Origin: Chloranthus sessilifolius
Taxonomy: Eukaryota > Streptophyta > Magnoliopsida > Chloranthales > Chloranthaceae
Direction of reading: 5' to 3'
Assembly: GCA_021018995.1 (NCBI GenBank)
Contig: CM037596.1
Coordinates: forward strand, 15,947,501 to 16,011,500
DNA length: 64,000 bases
The notes beneath the pieces were generated by a model. It was not told where the DNA came from. It searched no databases and saw only the letters and a program-made list of their open reading frames with translations. Each line of letters opens with the position of its first letter. Within the stretch, counting starts at the first letter, position 1. The position numbers and the translations under genes are program-made. Of this stretch, positions 33,995 through 46,811 are shown piece by piece.

Positions 33995-36900
33995 TGACTG
34001 AGAAATATGAATTACTGAATAAAAAGAATAAGTCTCCATCACATATAGCGTTACCTTAGCTTAAATCAAGAGTTGTACTTAGCATATAAAAATTGCAAAG
34101 AGGCAAATCATGGTAGAAAATGATGACGCTGAAGGTCCCCTCAATTGGAAGGTAAGAGCCCATCAGAGTTACAATGATCCACTTTTTTGAAATAAAGCAA
34201 GTACTATATAATTATCCTACAAGGAATATTATGTCATTTGACCAAAAACCCAAATATTTAAAAATTGTAATTCAATGATCAAATAAATAGAGATTCAGGT
34301 ATTCTATAATAAATGCATGGCGCCGTGTAATGTTGTTTTGCAAATGAAATTATAGGTTCCAAAGCGGGTGTCTAAAATCCGGAGGCATGATGATATCACA
34401 TGGGCACCCTGGATGGTCCAACATGAATTTCTGGAAGATAACCGGAATAATGCATTCCTGCATCACCTATATTCTTGATGGTTTGGTGGGTATGTCTTCT
34501 TCTTCTTCGAGCTAGAATCATACAGTTTTTTCGGTTCTTGGTTAAATTTTATTTTCCATGTACATGGGCTACTGTTGCTAGCATAACTATGGCCGTCCTC
34601 AAACAATGGTAGGATATAATATTAACATAACAGGTTCAGTTATTTCAGCGTATTTAGTAAGATATGTTGTTCATGTTCTTTGATGTTAGCAGGGCACTGT
34701 ACGCCTATATGAAGAACGCGTAAGTTAGATTGAAGGGGTAAAAACATGGTTTTTGTAAACGCGTCTGTATGGTGATAATTTAAGTTCTCTTCTTCATTGT
34801 GTAAGAGATTCGTATCTTAAAACATATGGTTACAGCGAAATGTTAGGAATCTAGTGGGTCTCACATCAATAAATGTTGGATGTAGGTGGATCATTTCTCA
34901 CAATAGGCTTGGACAGTGCTATTTCTTGTGGTTCACATAGTCCCTTCAGTATGATGGCGAGGAGATGGTAGGCCCTTCTCTTAGTTTGAAGTCATGATTA
35001 ACTAAAAATTAGTAGTGAATGTTAGTTACGTGCCATAATGGCTATTGTTTTCAACTGTAGATCTTGAGACCATCGACCCGACAGAGAACGGTATTTTTGT
35101 CATTCCAAATGGCACAGACTTAAATTGATGGTTATTGAATTTAGTGTGGCATGTGCGTCATTGGTCCTTAGTAACACAACTAACAACCGTCCCACGATAT
35201 TATAAAATTTATTGTCGGGCTAGTATAGTCATATTGTCATTAAGAAAATTTGAGTTGACAATATAAGTGGAATACCATTGCCTTCGTTGTTAGATGGCGA
35301 GGTGAATGAATTATCCTAGGCCATCAGAGTGAATGCGAAATAGGAGAATTGAGACAATCGAAGACTATATACCATTCGTTGCAATCAATTTATATGTAGA
35401 ATAGATCATATGATGGAAAGATCATGGGCAATTTTCATGGAAGCTTGATATATCTGATTAAGTAAATATAAATATTTGTGGGTCATTTATGCGGTGGTGA
35501 TGGAAATTGTAAATTAAATAATGAAATTATTCTTTACAATTTGATACCAGCCCATGGTCGTCAAAGTTGCAAGTCAACTTACGTATCTATTCACAGCCAG
35601 TGATGAAGAAATTTTCATATCCCTTGTCGGATTAACAAGCGAGTAGTTTTTGAGCAATGAAGATGGTTATCCATGTGGGAAAGGGTGAGAGATGATAAAA
35701 TGAATCTAAACGGCGAAGCTACACCACTTCAATCCAATTGAGATGAGTTAAGAGAAGACTCTTGTTTATATAATTTGAGAGTAATATATTTTACTGGTGA
35801 AGAAGTTGGATTCCGTAAGCCCACCTGCGACCCTGAGTTGGGAATAGGGAGCTTCAAGTATATAGTACTCATGTATTTGAGAATAGCCATATAAATCGTT
35901 GCCTGGGAGCCCATCATTTACAAATATTAATTGCAATAGAAATGGAATTTTTTTAATCTTCGTCATGTGCTTCATCCAAAATGCATCCCCTAATCTTTGT
36001 TGTCAATTTGACTGCATTACATCATTTCAAAGTAGTGACTTGTTTTGCTCCAATCTTATCCCCTTACCATATATATAGCACGAATTGTGAGACATATAGC
36101 CGACGTTCCATTTTCACATCTCATATATATCTATCTATAGAATAGAAACTCTTCCTTCATGGTTGATGAAGGTCGACGTTTCCGACTAATAGTAATTTTC
36201 AACTATAATTTATTGGAGTTGTTACTTGCACACTTTTTTCAAGTTATTGCACCGAATTTCAAGAAATACTTAGTATTTTAGGGACCTGAGATATGTAAAA
36301 TGAATAATATGGGCCATTTGATTTGACGTTCATGATCGATATATCTCTGGTACGTAAAATTGGAGCAAAACACAGTACTTGTTATACTCTCTATTATAGT
36401 CAATTGTTGAATTATATAATAGCCTTTGACTCCATATAATGAGACTCCGGAAGGGTAATTATGATGACCGTGTACAGTGGCAGACTGATACGTTTTGCCC
36501 TATAGGGGGCATAACATTAATTAATACTTAACTCTTAGTATTATATAAATATATCTAATATATTTCAAATTCGCTTAGAAAACAACGTGTTTGATTATAA
36601 ACATTGTCAACTAAAAATATTTGCATTCTTACTTCGAGCATAAAAACAAATGACAAATGTGTAACTCCCGATCCTGAGGTTTTGGTGGCGTACTTATATT
36701 AACAAATAAATTTCCATAATAGCTCCCAGGGACAGTCCCAAGGATGTGTGCCACTTGGAATGAAGATCTGACTGTTTGATAGGTGCACCATGATCTGATG
36801 ATGTATTTGTGGAAGATTGGGACGAGAAACGATATGCATCGTGAGATTCAAGGTAGTGAACCATTATTTACTTTGGAAAATGCTTCTATTCTTCACAGGA

Positions 36901-37500
36901 TAAAGGGGTGAAATAACTTATCCATAAAGAATCTATCATCAGATTCAAGGCAGTGAACGATTAATTTTAGTTACTACATCCTACAAAGTCTATCTGAGTG
37001 CCTTTAAACACATAATAGCATAGCCTCTTCTTAGATAAATTTGTCCATAAATTCTTCCCCAGGTCGTTGACTTTCACAAATTGAACAATGAAGATCACTT
37101 TCCATCCTATTATTCCACAGAATAGATATTCTGATCATGTTGCCCCTATCAAAAGGTCAGATCTTCAAATTGTTTTATCGATTCAATTTTTAAATTTATT
37201 TTATTGCTTTAATTCACCGTGTGTATTATCCCATGGTAGGCCTAAACTGGGTCTTCTACTCAGCGTGTGTTATGGTTGTGCAATTCGCACCTATCTAGTA
37301 TTATCGTGCCATTATGACCATCCGATCGGTGAACCATAAATTTAATGGGTGGCGTTCTCCCGATCAAGTTGCGTATCATACAACACAATTTCGACAGTCT
37401 TAAAATCTGTGAAACATCTTTATAACGTCTGCAGATACCTTCACCTTGTGTTGCTCAATGGAGTGCATCATTTAAACACCTCAGGAACGTGTGATTGACG
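33995..37500. other. 3.5-kb stretch, mostly unassigned
   Basis: No long open frame. A possible short spliced frame exists: ATG at 34109 (MVENDDAEGPLNWK, then donor GTAAGAG), and an acceptor at about 34354 followed by VPKRVSKIRRHDDITWAPWM; I do not recognise it. A MITE-X half-copy lies at 36740-36970. Confidence 0.35.
36740..36970. mobile_element. MITE-X half-copy 6
   Basis: Carries GATAGGTGCACCATGATCTGA, GTGGAAGATTGGGACGAGAAA and ATTCAAGGTAGTGAACCATT, the right arm of MITE-X. A second diverged piece repeats ATCAGATTCAAGGCAGTGAA near 36940. Confidence 0.5.
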
Positions 37501-37527
37501 TGCATGAGAGATGGTCCCATTTATAAC

Positions 37528-37693
37528 TATAAATAAAGCGCTTGGGGAGTGAAGGAAGAGGAGAAAAGGGTGGAAAAAGACTAGAAGACAAGAATAAGCG
37601 GGAGAAGAAAGTGAAGGGCCATCCGATCATTCGTTGAGAGCTCCGTCCCTTAGTCCTTGTGCCTATTTCTTGAACTCAATGACGTCCACTCCG
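37528..37693 (+). promoter_or_regulatory. Possible promoter, leader and first coding exon
   Basis: TATAAATA at 37528-37535, then a purine-rich leader and an ATG at 37679 (Met-Thr-Ser-Thr-Pro) ending at a donor, CCG/GTAAGA (37693/37694). Spacing and composition fit a plant gene start. It could belong to the DUF724 segment one kilobase downstream, but no linking exons were identified. Confidence 0.35.
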
Positions 37694-38630
37694 GTAAGAC
37701 CTTCTTTGCTTCCGTTAAGGATCTTAATAGGATAGTTTTTTAACAAATTTAAAACCTGCAACCCTAAGAGCTTCATTTTATAGTCGCGTCCATGCATTAC
37801 AGCAAAGGGGAGCCATTGTTTCTGTAGATATATGGTAACTTATTACACAATCGGAAACGCATCTCGACAGAACCCCAATCGTATCAGATTCAAACCCACG
37901 GTCCTTCCCATATTTGTATATTACTGCATTACAACTCAAGAATCTGCAACGTCTAATCGTTACAGTCTGTGCCGGTGACCAAAATGCATGACAAAACCGA
38001 TACAGCCCCCATTACGCTCTGACCGTGCTTCCTAACCTATAAATATTAACGGTTAGGGTAGGCTACATGAATTAGAAATTGATATAGTATTTAAGATTTT
38101 CCTATCGGCATTGGTAATTCATTCTTCGTAATATACACATTTTTTATTTAAGTATGCAGCTGAGTGAAATAGAAGACTAGGGTTACATGTGTTGAATAAT
38201 TAATTAATGGTTTAACAGGGTTTATATTGATTTAATAAATATAACAATTTAGAAGCTTTGATAATATGAGGGGCTAACATCCCACGTTCTTACTATTCTA
38301 CTCACCGAGAACTGTGGATGTAAACCATGTAGTAGTTCCCAGATCATGTCCATCTTCCATACCTATAGGGCATTTCTGTTTCCCGAAAGATCGTACCATC
38401 ATAGCCACAATGTACATGTCCTAGGATATAGATGCGAAGATTGAAGGTAAATGAAAGACGAAAGTACCTGTATGTCGTAGCTCACAAGCCAAAACAACTG
38501 TTGTTTCCTTGAACATGGCAAAGAACAGTATTGGAAGTGTTACCATTTTGTATAATTTTTTTATATTTGTTTCCATCACTCCCTATAGCATTTTACGTGA
38601 AGTGACTTTCTGATTTTCAACTATCAGCTG

Positions 38631-39270
38631 TAGAAAGGGTGGACCTGATGGATGAGGTGACAGATGTTCAACTGACCACAATGTTGCCATTCCAAATGTG
38701 CTCCCCATTATGGGTGACCATCGAGTCGATTGAAGCATACTCTGGTTTGCTTCGACAACCACATTTTAGTCCATTGAAAGTAAGTCCCTTCACTAGAGCA
38801 GGATGGGATGGCTATTGGTCAGATGGTTACGTATGTGAATGTCATGGCAGAGATATGTAACTCACACATGGTTGAACCTATGGACGTATTTGGGGATAGG
38901 TTAAGCACCCTCCTCGATTTAGAGCAGCACGGGTTTGACGTGCAAGGACCATGAGCAGCCCTCCAGCACCTGATGGTTTTGAAAGACAGGCAAGAGCATG
39001 TAAATGCGAAGTGTTCAAAAGCTCTTAAGGAGCTCAGAGAGAGGACGTTCGAGCTTGATAGAGTCAACGAAGAAATGGAACGGTTGGAAGCTAAACTCAA
39101 TGTCAAAAGGTCTGGAGTAAAGAAATTAGAGCACGAGGGCATTATTATTGACCAGTCTAGGGCCTCGAACAAGATATCTCAATGCTTGAGACGTAGATTT
39201 CTCAACCGGAACCGGAAGAGGCTCGGAATATTGAGAAGGAGTTTGATAGTATCGTCATAGGTTTGAAGTA
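38631..39270 (+). pseudogene. DUF724-domain protein, broken carboxyl-terminal domain
   Basis: After an acceptor (CAGCTGTAG) the frame reads VDLMDEVTDVQLTTMLPFQM, CSPLWVTIESIEAY, QPHFSPL. The frame shifts near 38800 into QMVTYVNVMAEICNSHMVEP, GDRLSTLLDLEQHGFDVQG, a TGA at 38952, then LQHLMVLKDRQEHV and a coiled coil (LDRVNEEMERLEAKL). After another shift it ends with EEARNIEKEFDS. The order and motifs match the DUF724 domain of plant agenet/DUF724 proteins, implicated in RNA transport or growth. No agenet domain was confirmed upstream. It may be a decayed host gene or a captured piece. Confidence 0.75.
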
Positions 39271-39299
39271 CTTACAAAAATATACGTCATTTATCCACA

Positions 39300-40902
39300 T
39301 ATTTTGAATACTCGCCCGGCCGTACACTTTCAGTTTCATTACTGTTATGAGTATATTGTTGTGTTTTGGATACTAAATGTTTCATGTTATGTTTTGTGGT
39401 GATACTTTTAATAGTGGTGTTACAGATTAAATCTAAATGATGACTGTTTTTTGGTTTAGGGTTTTTCTGCACCTTCCCATATTGTTCTGTGGTATTGCTT
39501 CCAATACTTTTGATATAGAGTCAATAGTTGTTTTAAATCTTTTTTTAATATAGGTCTTCTCTCATCTATGACGCATCTAATCCATGTGTGCTCTCTCTAT
39601 AATTTGTTAGTTATAGATTGAAATTGGTCGGGTAATATGGGTATGTTCCCATTATTAAATTTCTTTATTGTAGGCAACTCAAAGTTTTGGAGGATCTAAG
39701 ATTCTGGATCATATGGGTCTTTTCTAATAACATTTATTTGGTTGAAATGAGAGATTGGATAGTGAATACATCGTTTTGATATTTGAAAGTTTCTTATTTT
39801 TTTAGTTTATAGATTCAATTGTCTGTTTTCCCATTTTGAAGATATGGGTCTTTTCTCAACTATGCTGCAACTAATCTACCTGGGCACTCTCCATTTGGTT
39901 TTGTTTTTAGATTCTCATTCGTGATCTAAGTTATTTTTCTACTTGTGTGTTTTTTGTAGTTTGATCTTTTGGATTTAAATGGCTCTTCCATCATATGCTT
40001 CTTCTTTATTTTGATGTTATAGCCTATTTTTTATGAGAGAACGGGTATTAGGGTCGTCCATGTTTTGGGCTGAACCAATCGATCCTACCATTCAAGAGCC
40101 AATCCATTATTGTCGGTCTGATTTGGACGAGTACTGGTTTGGGTTTTGCTTGGCAAAAAGAAATACCGGAAAGCGATATTTGGTTTCGATATGACATTCG
40201 TTCCCAAGCTGAAACCGACCAACCCGAACTGATTGTGGATTTGGAACAAAACCAACCAAACCGAATTGAAGCAGCTCCTAATGGGTTGATATTTTATGTT
40301 CCGATAATCGACAGTTCAACAACTTTTTGTAGTTGATAGATTCAGCAGTTTAAAAACTGTGTTGGTGTCATATGGGTATTTTCTAAACTATGTTGCATGT
40401 ACTATATCTCAGCACCATCCAATTGGTTAGTTTATATATTCAAATTGGTGAGCTTAGTTCTTTTACCACATAAGTGTTTTCTGTAATTTGATCTATTTGA
40501 TTCAAATGGTCATCGGAGAAGTTGAAGTTTCCAAGGACCTGAGGGATCATCGATCATATGGGTCTTTCCTAAGTTGCTTTCTTTACCTAAAATTACAAGA
40601 TGGGATGATATGTTATAATGTCTTAATATATTACGTTGTAAATTTTTTTTTTGTTGTGGAATAATTTTGTGTGTTACTGGCGGTGTATGTAAAACGCGCA
40701 TTTATCCAGTGGCATATCGTTCGCGATGCCTCTTTCCTTTTCAGTCCCACCACTGCTGCCCTAAAAGTGGTAGGTGATGATTTTAACGGCAGGTTATTGC
40801 CAACAAAAAACGCCATGGTATTTGTATTGGATATTGCATGTGGGTTTTGATCGGATGATCAAATTTATAAAGCACCTGAATCAATTGTGGATATGGAAGA
40901 TA
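39300..40902. repeat. Degenerate ~300-bp repeats with an inserted GGTTTGG-rich block
   Basis: Segments beginning near 39550, 39835 and 40370 share CATATGGGTCTTTTCTAA-like starts, GCACTCTCCAATTGGTT and TTTGTAGTTTGATCTTTTGG-like motifs. A further start is near 40555. The block 40040-40340 (GGTTTGG/CCAAACC-rich) interrupts them and resembles the body of the hAT-type MITE at 33393. No gene seen. Confidence 0.5.
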
Positions 40903-42350
40903 ATTGATCAGTCACATAATTTATTAATTTATCACCTTAATTTAGTGATGCTAGAACCCAGTTTGATACTAACAAGCTATTGATGTACAGATATTAAGAA
41001 AAATCTGTAAAAGAGAATAAAAGTGTTAATCTTCGTCAAAATGAACTTAAAAAACAATAAGAAAGACGATTGAACGTGAAGACGAATCGACAATGTTTGA
41101 AAGCTAAGAAATCATACTTTATGATTAAACAAAGCCAAAGAAAGAAATAAGAAATCGTAATTTACTATTCTTCAGAAGGCGTTTAGAGTAAAAGGCGATA
41201 CAAAAGAGAAAACGATTGATCATAATATTGAATCATTCAGAGAGAAAGCTGTAACAGAAGAGAGAAATCGTAATTTATAATTTCACAAAAAGAAGCTTCT
41301 CATTGTTGTTGATCACGTGAAGATCTACACCGCCATGAACAAAAATTGAAGAACTCTTGAATTAGAAGTTTGGTAAATCACAGATCTGAAAATATTTATG
41401 AAGATAGACTCTTAAAGATCTCGGTTACTTAAATAAAGGAGAAAATCCAAAAGTGCATTAACCACCGGAAGTAAGGAAGGTAAAATTAGGAATTAGAGTT
41501 ATTTTATGAATCTCTTGTTTGTAGTAGTTTCTTTTATTAGAATTAGATCACTGTAAACCGACCCCTTTTGATCTATAAATAAGATGGGTTGGCATAGGAA
41601 TAATTTTATCGAAGGAATTCTCAGAATCAATTGACAACTGAGGTTGTGTTTTCTTACGATCAATTTACAGTAGTTTAGTTTAGATATCCAAGGTTGCTCA
41701 ATCACAATTGACGACTGAGATTGAGAGCTGAAAGATTAGTGTAGATATCCATAGTTTCTTAGAAGCAATTGACACCTGCAGCTGAAGGGTGAAAGATGTA
41801 TTTTTACTTTACTTTCTAGTTTAGATTTATTTTTATTGTAATTTACTGCTTTGTAAACATCTCCAAGTTTTGATTTGAATTGACAACTCAGGTTGAGATT
41901 TGCAGATTAGTGTAACAGTTTTACTTTTCCATCTTCAATTTTCTGGAATTTGATTGACGACCAAGTTTTAGGAGATTGTTGATTAAATTAAATCTATGTT
42001 AAAGGATTTTAGTTTTTGATTGACGCCCAAATTCTAGGAGACTGTAATACGGTGTAATGATACTTTTAATTTCATAAATATATAAAAATAGAATAAGACT
42101 GATTGACGACCAGGATCCAAAAGTTTGAAGATTAGGATTTATTTTCTTGCACTTTAGTTTAAAGAACCGTTCTTTTACTCATATTTCTCAAGTAGTTTAG
42201 AACTTTAAAGATAAATATAAGTTTTTAAAAAAAGTGAAATATAAGATAAATCACTTTCTCATGGGAACAATCCTATACTAGCACTACAATTTCCATTGTG
42301 CGCTTACAGTAGGATAAGACTTAATTAGATACATATATAAGTAGCGATCA
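40903..42350 (+). repeat. C 5' LTR
   Basis: 1448 bp; the start has decayed (AT where the 3' LTR has TG) and it ends GCGATCA. It matches 62266-63602 throughout, including AGAAAGACGATTGAACGTGA and the repeated phrase ATTGACGACC. That phrase or near variants occurs about seven times, at irregular spacing in the second half. Confidence 0.88.
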
Positions 42351-42356
42351 ATTTTT

Positions 42357-42374
42357 TGGCGCCATTGTCGGGGA
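42357..42374 (+). other. C primer-binding site
   Basis: TGGCGCCATTGTCGGGGA, six bases after the LTR. It is the Athila-type site (usual form TGGCGCCGTTGCCGGGGA) with two transitions. Confidence 0.9.
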
Positions 42375-42592
42375 AGCGGATTTTATTTTATATTAGTTTT
42401 AAAAAATAAATATTTATCTTTCTCTTTATTTTTTTTATACTTTATATTCTCTTCATCACTTCTTAAGCTTTTGCAGGTTTATTCGGAGCAGCTAATCGAA
42501 GGTTTCAACACTTCTACTAACAAAAGAATCTAGACGCCTAGATTTGTCTTCTCTTCCTGTTTTCTAAAAAAAAAACAACAATTTAGGCTGCT

Positions 42593-43510
42593 ATGCAGGG
42601 CCACGATAAACCATTTTGGCTAAGCCACCATTCGACCTATGTTCTGATGAAATATCTGACCACGCCCATTTATTCAATAGGAATAGAGCAAGTCTTTGTT
42701 TCTCAATGGGGTGGATTTGAGAATCCTTATAATCTTCAGTGGGAAAATTACTATGACTTCCCAAGGGCAAACCAACAAGAGTTACCACATGCTTACCCAC
42801 AATACCCTCAGAACTTTCAATAGGATTATGCCTCAAACCAACCTTTTGACCAACAATCCAAGGGAGATCATGATGCTACTATTGTCCAGATCCTCCAAGT
42901 TCTACAACAACAGGCGCATCAATATTCAAAGGAGTTATCCCAACTTACCCAAATCTCCCAAGACCTACATTCTTGTTCTCAATCCATTGCAAACCTAGAA
43001 ACCAAAATTGGACAAAATGGGAGGAGAAAGAGAATAACTCAACCTGTTCGCTACCAGTGAACAACTTCGAGAGGCAATTCAGCGAGGGGAATACACCAAT
43101 TTCCACATCTCACATTCAAGTTGTTCAAACCCTATGAAGCGGCAAAACTGTTGATAATAAGGTAGAAATGCCTACGCCAATAGTCATCCCTGAGACTAAG
43201 GAAGAAGAATAGAAAGTCATAAGGGAAGTCCCACTGCCAGAAAAATAAAAAAAAATTAGAAAATCAGAAAAGTAATAATGAGGATAGTGTACCTGAATCC
43301 ACAGCCAAGGTACCCTATGTACCAAAGTATCCATTTCCTAATGCTTTTGGTGCACCATCACCTTTTGATAAAAACTCTAAAAAATTAGAAGAAATCACAG
43401 AAATCTTCAAAGAAGTGAAGATTAACTTGCCCCTTCTGGAGGCAATCAAGCAAGTCCTAGCCTATGCGCGATTCTTAAAAGAGATGTGCATGCAGAAATG
43501 AAAATGGTGA
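42593..43510 (+). pseudogene. C gag remnant (carboxyl-terminal part only)
   Basis: Frames read YSIGIEQVFVSQWGGFENPY, a Gln-rich stretch (ILQVLQQQAHQYSKELSQL) and IANLETKIGQ, the end of Athila gag. Then comes a linker reading VPKYPFPNAFGAPSPFDKNS and FLKEMCM before the protease. The capsid core expected in front of it is missing, so roughly a kilobase was lost between the primer site and 42593. Several stops. Confidence 0.7.
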
Positions 43511-43599
43511 AATAACATCTTGCAAAACGTTTTCTTAACCAAACAAGTAAGCTCAGTCCTGTAGGCTAGGACTCCACCCAAGCTTAAGGATCCTGGAGC

Positions 43600-44110
43600 G
43601 CCCGCGATTCCATGCATCATAGGAAATCATGCAATAAACAAAGCATTTTTGGATATAGGAGCTAGCGTAAATTTGCTATCATACTCTGTCTATGAAAAAT
43701 TGGGACTTGGAGATATGAGGCCTACTTTGATAACTCTTAAGTTAGCCGATAGATCAGAAAGGAGGCCAGTAGGAGTTATTGAAGATGTAATGGTTGGAGT
43801 TGATAAATTTATTTTTCCTGTCGATTTTCTTGTATTAGACATGGAACCTAGTTTGAAATCTCTGACACAAATTCCCGTCATACTCGGTAGATCATTTTTT
43901 ACCACAGCCAACGCTTGCATAAACTGTAAAATCGGTGTGATGGAGGCTTCTTTTGGAGGCATGCGAATTCAATTAAATGTCTTCTCAGCAGCCAACCAGA
44001 TGGCTTCAATTGATGATGAGAAATGCTTCAGCATAGACGAAATTGAAGAATTGGTAGAAGAAGCATTGCCTCTAGTCTTATCCAAGGATGCTCTCCAAAC
44101 TACATGATGG
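43600..44110 (+). pseudogene. C aspartic protease
   Basis: Open frame 43649-44107 has MDIGASVNLLSYSVYEKLGL (usual catalytic motif DLGASVNLLP), ADRSERRPVGVIEDV, VDFLVLDME and IPVILGRSFFTTANACINC. The catalytic Asp is kept but the D-S/T-G triad reads D-I-G, as is common in Athila (D-L-G). The frame before it (PAIPCIIG) is also recognisable. Confidence 0.85.
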
Positions 44111-44470
44111 TATACGGACTTGAGAGAAATCGAGCACCAATCTGAGGAGGTGACTTATCTACTGGACACCTCTTCTCGTGATTCCCAATCACGAACTTTG
44201 AAGCCATGGATAGAACCTCTTCCCGACACTTCCAAAGAACTACTACAACCATCCATTGAAAAAGCACCAACTTTAGATATGAAACAACTTCCTGACACCC
44301 TTAAATATGCTTTCCTTGGGCCTAATGAGACTCTCCCAGTAATCATTTCCTTTGCTCTTAACAGGGAATAAGAGATCTAGCTGTTGGCCACACTGGTAAA
44401 GTGCAAGTGTGCAATTGGGTGCACTGTCGCTAACCAAATTCTAAAATTGGGTCAACTAAATGACCCGCAA
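44110..44470 (+). pseudogene. C protease-RT linker with internal deletion
   Basis: LDMKQLPDTLKYAFLGPNE and TLPVIISFALN are the usual lead-in to Athila RT, followed by KCAIG. The next recognisable residues are QLNDP, so about 100 codons, including the amino end of RT with its first motifs, are absent. Confidence 0.75.
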
Positions 44471-45020
44471 ATATCATTTTTCATTGCCCTTTATTGACAA
44501 AATTCTAGAAAAACTTACGGGTCAGGACTATTTTTGCTTTCTAGATAGATACTCTAGGTATAATCAAGTTCCGGTGTATCCAAAAGATCGAGAAAAAGAC
44601 CACCTTCACGTGTCCTTTTGGAACATTTGAATATCGTCTCATGCCCTTTGGGTTGTGCAATGCACCAACAACATTCCAGAGATGCATGATGGCTATTTTC
44701 TGATATGATAGACAAGTTTCTCGAAGTATTTATGAATGACTTCTTGGTATTCGGTCGAACTTTCGATTCTTATCTTGATCACCTTGCCATCGTATTACAA
44801 AGATGCGAAGAAATTAATTTGGTGTTAAGTTGGGAGAAAAGTCATTTTATGGTTCAAGAAGGCATAGTCATAGGGCATATTGTCTCCAAAAGAGGAATAG
44901 AAGTTGACAAGGCCAAAATCGATGTAATAGCAAATCTACCACCACCAACTTCGGTACGACAGATCTGATTTTTCTTTGGCCATGCTGGCTTCTATCACCG
45001 TTTATCAAAGATTTTTCAAA
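44470..45020 (+). pseudogene. C reverse transcriptase (truncated)
   Basis: Shifting frames read [40 protein letters not shown], then FLEVFMNDFLVFG, where the catalytic box is VFMNDF instead of the family FMDDF. Next is VIGHIVSKRGIEVDKAKIDV. Loss of the first Asp and of the fingers makes it inactive. Confidence 0.85.
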
Positions 45021-45490
45021 AATCTTAAAATCATTGTGCCACCTATTAGCAAAGGATGTACCTTTTGACTTTGACGACACTTGTCTTGATGCGTTTAATA
45101 AACTTCAAGCACTTCTTTCATCAGCACCAATTATCCAACCCCCCGACTACTCCCTACCCTTTGAGGTAATGTGTGATGCTTCTGATCACGCAATAGGTGC
45201 AGTTCTAGGACAACGGAAGGACAAGATCCCTCATATAATTTATTATGCAAGTCGAACCTTGATTGAAACTCAAGTGAACTACACCACCATCGAGAAAGAG
45301 CTTCTAGCCGTCGTATTTGCATTAGACAAATTTAGGCAATACCTATTGGGATCAAAGATCGTCATTTTCTCTGATCATTCTGCATTGAAGTACCTATTAT
45401 CTAAAAAGGATGTCAAACCGAGACTGATCAGGTGGATCCTTCTTTTGTAGGAATTCAAATTCGAGATCAAGGATAAAAGGGGGTAGAGAA
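45020..45490 (+). pseudogene. C RNase H
   Basis: Open frame 45034-45450: FEVMCDASDHAIGAVLGQRK, IYYASRTL, YTTIEKELLAVVFALDKFR, VIFSDHSALKYLLSKKD. These contain the Asp, Glu and Asp of the RNase H active site. It ends at a TAG after RWILLL; the continuation EFKFEIKDKRG is in the same frame. Confidence 0.88.
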
Positions 45491-46442
45491 TGTGGTGCTG
45501 GTCATCTGTCCATAATCAAAATGCCTGAAACCATCAGTAAAGAATCTCTACAGGACACCTTCCCAGACGAGCAACTTTTTGCCATCCAAACAATAGTAGC
45601 ATGGTATACCAACATCATAAATTATTTGGCAATAGGTAAGATTCCCCCGACCTGGTCCAATCATGGCAAGTATGTTTTCTTTTCTAACATCAAGTACTAT
45701 ATTTGGGAGGATTCTGACATATTTAAGATATGCTCATACCAAATAATTAGAAAATGTACACTAGATAGCAACACCCATAATATCTTGCAATTCTGTCGCA
45801 TATGCTTGTGAGGGCCACTTTGGTGGTAAAAAGATGCCTGCCAAAGTGCTACAATCTAGATTTTATTAGCCATCATTATTTTAGGATTCCCAACATTTTT
45901 GTCAGGCCTGCGAGTGATGCCAGAAGTCAGGAGCCATGTTCCGAAGGAACATGATGCCCCTACAACCGATTTTGGTTGTAGAATCCTTTGACATATGGGG
46001 CATAGATTTAATAGGCCCTTTTTCACCGTCGTTTGAATTCATGTATATACTTGTAGTCGTTGACTATGGGTCAAAATGGGTCAAAGCAACAGCCACAAGA
46101 ATAAATGACCATAAGGTGGTGATCCCTTTCATCAGGGAGAATATATTTGCACGATTTGGAACCCTACGAGCTATTATAAGTGATGGTGGAAACCATTTTT
46201 GCAACAAGTATTTCGAGAGCTTGCTCAAGAAATATGGTGTTACGCATAAAATTGCAACCCCCTACCACTTGAAAAATAGTGGACAAGTCGAAGTTTCTAA
46301 CCGGAAAATAAAGAAGATATTAGAAAGAAGTGTTCTACCTTATAGGAAAGATTCGTCCATAAGATTGCAAGATGCTCTATGGGTATATAGAATAACCAAT
46401 AAAACACCCATTGGCATATCTCCCTATAGATTGGTGTACGGG
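45490..46442 (+). pseudogene. C integrase, first part
   Basis: Amino region ISKESLQDTFPDEQLFAIQ, then HHCC-like pieces with stops (45800-45935). The core is in 45936-46442: FDIWGIDLIGPF (first Asp), AIISDGGNHFCNKYFESLLK (second Asp), GQVEVSNRKIKKILE (Glu), and PIGISPYRLVYG. It is cut by D directly after TACGGG and resumes at 58972. Confidence 0.9.
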
Positions 46443-46811
46443 TGTGACAGCCCGGATCTCGACACCCCGAAACCCGTGCCATCAGCACGATCCTCCAGAC
46501 CATGCCCCAAAGCTTAGCATGGAACATTGGTATAACAAGCATAATTAAATAAATAAAGCAATTAATCTTATTAAAGCGGAGGAAGTTAATATGCCCAACT
46601 GGCATATTCAAAAGACAGTTCTTCCTTCATGCCACTGCATGAATAGAGAACCGACCCGAACCATCGGTGATAATCAAATCACCCCAGATGGTTAGCCAAA
46701 AGAATAATCTATTTTTAATTACATTGTTTTAAAATAAAGGCTTGACATACCAAGCTGCACTAAACTGCTCTCAAAACAGACTCTCTCTATCAAAGTGCTC
46801 AGTAGAGTCAC

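Noticed and set aside
34860-34980. Agenet-like residues (YFLWF, DGEEMV)
   Set aside because: Too short and interrupted by a stop; similarity could be chance, although a DUF724 domain lies 3.7 kb downstream.
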